Of a DNA stretch of 64,000 bases, positions 59,884 to 64,000 are shown one piece after another. The stretch is from Gentiana macrophylla (Eukaryota > Streptophyta > Magnoliopsida > Gentianales > Gentianaceae): positions 96,426,316 through 96,490,315 of the forward strand of contig CM047810.1 in the NCBI GenBank assembly GCA_026214975.1, given 5' to 3'. The stretch's first letter is position 1. Each line of letters starts with the position of its first letter. The position numbers and the translations under genes are program-made. Below the pieces are notes generated by a model. The model worked only from the letters and a program-made list of their open reading frames with translations. It was not told where the DNA came from and ran no database searches.

Positions 59884-60320
59884 ATGTCGTATACGCAACC
59901 TTATTCTTTTGATTGGGTTGATGACACTGGTGCTACTCACCACACTACGAATAATACTCGAAATTTAAATCTATCTGCTGATGCTTATGATGGCCCCAAG
60001 AAACTGCATATTGGTGATAGTTCAGGTTTGAATATCACCCACTATGGCTCTTCTCTTTTATCTATGCCTTCACATTCTTATATTCTGAATAATGTGCTTG
60101 TTGCCCTATCCCTCTTTACCAATTTTCTTTCCGTATCTCAATTTTCTAAAGACAATGTTGTATATTTTGAATTTCATCCTAACTATTTCCTTGTGAAGGA
60201 CTACTCGGGCCGCATCTATATTCGGGGTTTTCTTAAAGACGACCTCTATCACTTCTCCAGCTCTTTCAACCATTTTATAGCTCAAGCTCTCCTCTCGAAC
60301 CGCTCCAGTCTCTCTCAATA
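59884..60320 (+). pseudogene. Copia 3 protease
   Basis: FDWVDDTGATHHTTNNTRNL carries the retropepsin DTGA motif. It is followed by GDSSGLNITHYGSSLLSMPS, ILNNVLVALSLFTNFLSVSQ and VKDYSGRIYIRGFLKDDLYH. The frame is open for 145 codons to a stop at 60319. Confidence 0.82.
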
Positions 60321-61160
60321 GCACCAGCGTCTAGGACATTGCTCATTTCATGTTTTACGTCTTTGTTTGAGTCAAAATAATATTTTGGCACCCTCCACTG
60401 CCCCTACGTCTGTTTGTGTTGCATGTCAAATGGCTAAAAGCCATGTCAGTCTTTACCTATGTCGTCATTTACTTCTTCAAGTCCTTTAGATTTGATTAAT
60501 TCTGATGTTTGGGACCCTTGTGCCGAAGACTCTATTTATGTTAATAAATATTATGTGAGTTTCATGGATGATTATACTAAATACTTATGGCTTTATCCTC
60601 TGCGTATAAAATCAGATGTTGAATCTGCCTTCACTAAATTTAGCGCCCTCGTAGAACGTCAATTTAACACTAAAATTAAGGCCATTCAAACTTATTGGGG
60701 TGGTGAATACCGCAGTGTAAACACTCTTCCCACCTCCCTTGGTATTGATCATCTCCATTCCTGTCCCCACACATCTGAACAAAATGGTTCCATTGAGAGG
60801 CGACAGCTTCAAATTGTTGAAGTTGGCCTTTCCCTCCTTGCATATGCCCACGTTCCTCCCTTTATTGGGAGGATGCCTTCTCACTGCCATCTACCTTATC
60901 AATCGTCTTCTCACCCGTGTCCTTAACAATTCCTCTTCATACGAAATGGTCCATCACCGTCCTCCTGATTATACCTTTCTACGTGTGTTTGGTTGTGCCT
61001 GCTGGCCCCACCTCCGGCCCTACAATAATCATAAAACCGACTTTCGCTCCAAAACTTGTGTCTTTCTCGACTATAGTCCCCACCACCATGGTTACAAGTG
61101 TCTTGACCTTAGCACTGGCCGCATCTACATCTCTAGGGAACGTTGTCTTCGATGAAAATT
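60321..61160 (+). pseudogene. Copia 3 integrase
   Basis: The GAG_pre/zinc segment HQRLGHCSFHVLRLCLSQ and CVACQMAKSH starts near 60321. The core has DLINSDVWDPCAEDSIY, YYVSFMDDYTKYLWLYPLRI, KAIQTYWGGEYRSVNTLPTS and HTSEQNGSIERRQLQIVEVG. The second catalytic Asp reads Tyr (QTYWGG, usually QTDNGG). After a frameshift near 60870 come GGCLLTAIYLINRLLTRVLN and FLRVFGCACWPHLRPYN. Confidence 0.82.
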
Positions 61161-61386
61161 CCTTCCCATATACCTCTTCTGCTTCATCTACCTCATGGGA
61201 CCCCGACACTGTCGTCTCCCTTCCTTCTAATCTCACTCTTCTATCTCCATCCTTCTCTACTCATCCCCCTACCACTCCACCCAGGATCCTCCCGCACCTT
61301 CACCCTCTCCTTCACCCTCTCCACCACCTTCTCCGTCGGCCGAACCCTAGTTTTCCTATTACTCTTCTCAACGTACACCTCACCAA

Positions 61387-62190
61387 ATGGTTACTCGTTC
61401 TAAAATGAACTCGCTTAAGCTTAAACAAATTCCCTCTAATTATGTTCTCTATCCTCTCCTTAAGGCTTTCTCTACCACCCTTCAACCCACTAAACCTACT
61501 ACCTTATCCGAGACCCTTAAATCTCGTGAATGGAGAGATGCCATGAGAGATAAGTTCAATGCATTGGTCCAAAATGACATATGGGACCTCGTCCCATTTT
61601 CTCCATGTATGAATGTTCTTGGCAACAAATGGGTTTTCTGCATCATACGTCATACAGATGGTCATATTGAGCGCTACAAAGTGCGTCTTGTTGCAAAAGG
61701 ATTCCATCAGGAAGCCGGTGTTGATTTTTCTGAGACATTTAGCCCAATTGTCAAACCGGTTACTATTCGTATCTTGTTGTCTCTTGCTATTTCTCCGAAT
61801 TAGGTTATCCTCCAGGTTGACATACAAAATGCATTCCTTCATGGTTTTCTTGCCGAAGATGTATATATGCAGCAGCCTCAGAGGTTTCAGCACCATGTCT
61901 TTCCTTCACATGTGTGCAAATTAAAACGCAGCCTTTATGGTCTTCGCCAGGCTCCTCGGGCTTGGTTTTCCCGCTTCACGGATGTTCTTCACACTTATGG
62001 ATTTTCCCCGTCACAGGCTGACACCTTCTTATATATTTATTCTCACGGACCTGACTCTGTTTTTGTCTTGATCTATGTTGATGATATATTGATTACAGGT
62101 ACCTCGGAATCATTGGTTACTGCTGCTATTTCTCATTTATCCTCGCACTTTCCGGTTAAGGATCTTGTCCCTCTTTCTTATTTTTAGGCA
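61387..62190 (+). pseudogene. Copia 3 reverse transcriptase
   Basis: MVTRSKMNSLKLKQIPSNYV starts the conserved pre-RT block, then EWRDAMRDKFNALVQNDIWD and LVPFSPCMNVLGNKWVFCII, RLVAKGFHQEAGVDFSETFS, a stop at 61801, then VILQVDIQNAFLHGFLAEDV, SLYGLRQAPRAWFSRFTDVL and VFVLIYVDDILITGTSESLV with intact YVDD. One in-frame stop and a frame change at about 62180 are the main damage. Confidence 0.85.
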
Positions 62191-63034
62191 TTGAGGCCCT
62201 TCGTACTCCTAATGGGCTTCTTCTCAGTCAGCGCAAGTATATACATAATCTCCTTTGTCGGGCCAACATGCAATCGGCCAAGCCTTGTATCACACCCATG
62301 GTGTCTAATCTGCGCCTCAATAGCACAGATGGTTAACCCTTTGAAGACCCCACCGTTTACCGCAGTATTTTTAGGGGTCTTCAATTTCTCAGCTTCCCAC
62401 GTCCGGATATCGCGTTTGCTGTTCATAAAGTTTGCAAATTCATGCATGCTCCTCGGACTACTCATTGGGTTGCCGTCAAGCGTATTCTCCGTTATCTTAA
62501 GCATACGATTTATGATGGTCTTCTAATTCGGCCCTCTTTCTCTGTGCACCTTCAGGCCTTTTCTGGCGCTGATTGGGCCTCTGATCCTGATGACCGTCGG
62601 TCCATTGGGGATTTCTTCATTTTCCTCGGTGATAATTTGATTAGTTGGCGTTCTAAACAGCAGGTTACTATAGCCAAAAGTAGTATTGGAGCAGAATAAA
62701 AAGCGGTCTCGCATGCCGCAGCCGAATTGTAATGGATATCGGCTTTGTTACGAGAAATGCGAGTCTCCCCGCCTCAGGCTCCCACCCTATGGTGTGACAA
62801 TATTTGTGCGACCTATCTTACTGCCAACCTTGTCTTCCATGCTCGCACGAAACATATCGAAATCGACTTTCATCATGTTCGCGAGCTTGTAGCCTCCCGC
62901 AAGCTCAATGTTGCCTTCATTTCCACTCAAGATCAGTTGGCCGATATCTTGACGAAGCAGTCTAGTCATGTGTGTTTTACCAATCGCAAAACCAATTTCC
63001 ATGTCCACTCCGTTCTCATGGGATTGCGTGGGCG
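62190..63034 (+). pseudogene. Copia 3 RNase H and 3' end
   Basis: TTHWVAVKRILRYLKHTIYD, FSGADWASDPDDRRSIGDFF, SWRSKQQVTIAKSSIGAE (then a stop), PTLWCDNICATYLTANLVFH, ARTKHIEIDFHHVRELVASR and DQLADILTKQSSHVCFTN. The block VNPLKTPPFTAVFLGVF before it (62330-62400) is out of frame. It ends in a short purine-rich tract before the right LTR at 63035. Confidence 0.82.
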
Positions 63035-63211
63035 TATTAAAGCACCGAGTGCCTTGGAGGATAAGTAGCCGAAAATAATTAAGGTTTACACATTGTATTT
63101 TATGTTTCCGTAATTACCATTATTGTACTATTATATAAACAACCATTGTACTCGATTATCAAATCAACTCGATTATCAAATCATTGAGAAACACAATTCT
63201 TATATTCAATA
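63035..63211 (+). repeat. Copia 3 right LTR
   Basis: 177 bp versus 159 bp on the left. Most of the excess is a short tandem duplication of ACTCGATTATCAAATC near 63149-63183. Confidence 0.92.
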
Positions 63212-64000
63212 TTGTTGAACGACGTTTCCTATTTTATCCGTATATTGAGTTATATAGGGCCGTTACAATGGTAGACATCCATGTATGCATTTGTCTCTTT
63301 GCATACACAACAGCTATATAGCTTGTAGATAAATGATGCAATACGCAGTCTTCACGTACGTATACAGATACCGTCCTATGAATATCTAAGGTGATCCCAC
63401 ACACATGACATATGTGGATGATAAGAATCAAAAGAATTTTCCAAAATTTAGAGAGTTTTTGCATTTGCATGTGGGGATGGGGTCCATAAGACATGTGACT
63501 AATTCTTTGCCTACTGGACATGGACTTGAAAGGGTTTTTTCTTAAGGAGTTTCCCAACAGCACATGTACACCCCATGTTATTTGTAAACAAATTAAACCT
63601 CAAACTGTAGCTATCACAGTACGTTTCCTTATCTCTCAACTTCAATATTCATATGCTATTGAGGATAAGAAACATTAATTATGTCACTTCATTTCCCCTT
63701 TAGATTAATGCATGCAACATCATCAATGTGAAAATCTCCCAACATTTAGATGCCGAAGCATACAAATCTGGCTTTCCATACATTTATTCTATCTGTCACG
63801 TCTCGTTCTCGAACACCGAGTGTTTATTCGGAATAAACGTCCGCCACGTATATAACTTAAATTTAGTTAACTTATATACATAAGTATTTCTAAAATTAAA
63901 ATTAGAATATAATATAATTGCGGAAGAGAAAATGAATCGGAATTAATATAATAATACTAGAGGTAGAATAGGAAATCCAATGTTGAGTCCATACAAAATC
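63212..64000. other. Unassigned right flank
   Basis: No credible gene. From about 63797 the sequence TGTCACGTCTCGTTCTCGAA followed by GTATATAACTTAAATTTAG could be the start of another LTR running off the window. A GCGGAAGAGAAAATGAATC segment near 63921 is of the kind seen in plant LTRs. Weak evidence. Confidence 0.3.

Larger units (their letters stand above)
58553..63211 (+). mobile_element. Copia element 3 (Ale-like), non-canonical TA...TA LTRs, TSD TTGTT
   Basis: A 4659 bp element with a left LTR of 159 bp and right LTR of 177 bp. LTR ends are TATTGAAG...ATTCAATA, or TATTAAAG at the right copy. TTGTT flanks both sides (58548-58552 and 63212-63216). The primer site TGGTAGCAGAGCC starts directly at 58712. 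Very short LTRs and the domain order gag-PR-INT-RT-RNase H fit the Ale/Retrofit group of Copia. About a dozen stops or frameshifts interrupt pol. Confidence 0.93.

Noticed and set aside
61504..61896. A 130-codon minus-strand ORF in Copia 3
   Set aside because: Shadow of the RT reading frame on the opposite strand.

Overview
The window is a gene-poor, repeat-saturated piece of a plant nuclear genome, most likely a eudicot. It contains Copia and Ty3/Gypsy (Tat-type) LTR retrotransposons, large ORF-less LTR elements, Stowaway-like MITEs, a plastid-type rRNA fragment and a plant-type tRNA-Glu(UUC) sequence. I found no intact host protein-coding gene. Nearly every coding trace belongs to a retrotransposon, and most are broken by stops, frameshifts or later insertions. 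The genus cannot be fixed from the sequence alone.

Layout. 1-1228: part of a minus-strand, SIRE-like Copia LTR. 1229-9137: ORF-less LTR element A (LARD-A, minus), its left LTR cut by the 1-1228 element. 9138-12625 and 21681-22384: Tat-type Gypsy copy 1 (minus), split by a solo LTR of family A (9768-11751, TSD ATAAG) and by a complete ORF-less element B (LARD-B, 12626-21680, TSD AATCT). 22385-34500: Tat-type Gypsy copy 2 (minus), with pol at 29330-32868 and an antisense, spliced-looking ORF on the plus strand (TATA 23491, coding remains 25968-29015). A plus-strand solo LTR-A (23571-25541, TSD AGTGC) sits in its leader intron. At its 5' end is a 1.28 kb palindrome of two inverted LTR arms with a tRNA-Glu(UUC) sequence, including CCA, exactly at the centre. 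34501-35893 and 50239-50521: an old, diverged LTR-A-like sequence holding a plastid-type 23S rRNA fragment. 35899-50233: a Tork-like Copia element (TSD AGTAT) split by ORF-less element C (LARD-C, 40401-49350, TSD ATATG). 50527-56165: a second Copia element (minus). 56171-58552: MITE-rich spacer. 58553-63211: a third Copia element (plus) with very short LTRs that have TA...TA rather than TG...CA ends (TSD TTGTT). 63212-64000: unassigned.

The nesting order can be read from target-site duplications, because the two Tat copies act as empty-site references for each other: the site split by LARD-B and the site split by the solo LTR are both uninterrupted in copy 2. The three LARDs (A, B, C) share a tRNA-iMet-type primer site and an AAGTGGGAGAT polypurine tract. 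Each has a 5.3-5.5 kb interior without credible ORFs, so they must be mobilised in trans, plausibly by Copia elements. B and C are clearly homologous and keep short repeated boxes at similar spacing.

Most unusual signal: the tRNA-Glu-centred LTR palindrome (33221-34500). Its symmetry breaks exactly at the tRNA ends, and it carries a 3' CCA that a nuclear tRNA gene would normally lack. It looks like a fossil of aberrant tRNA-primed reverse transcription.
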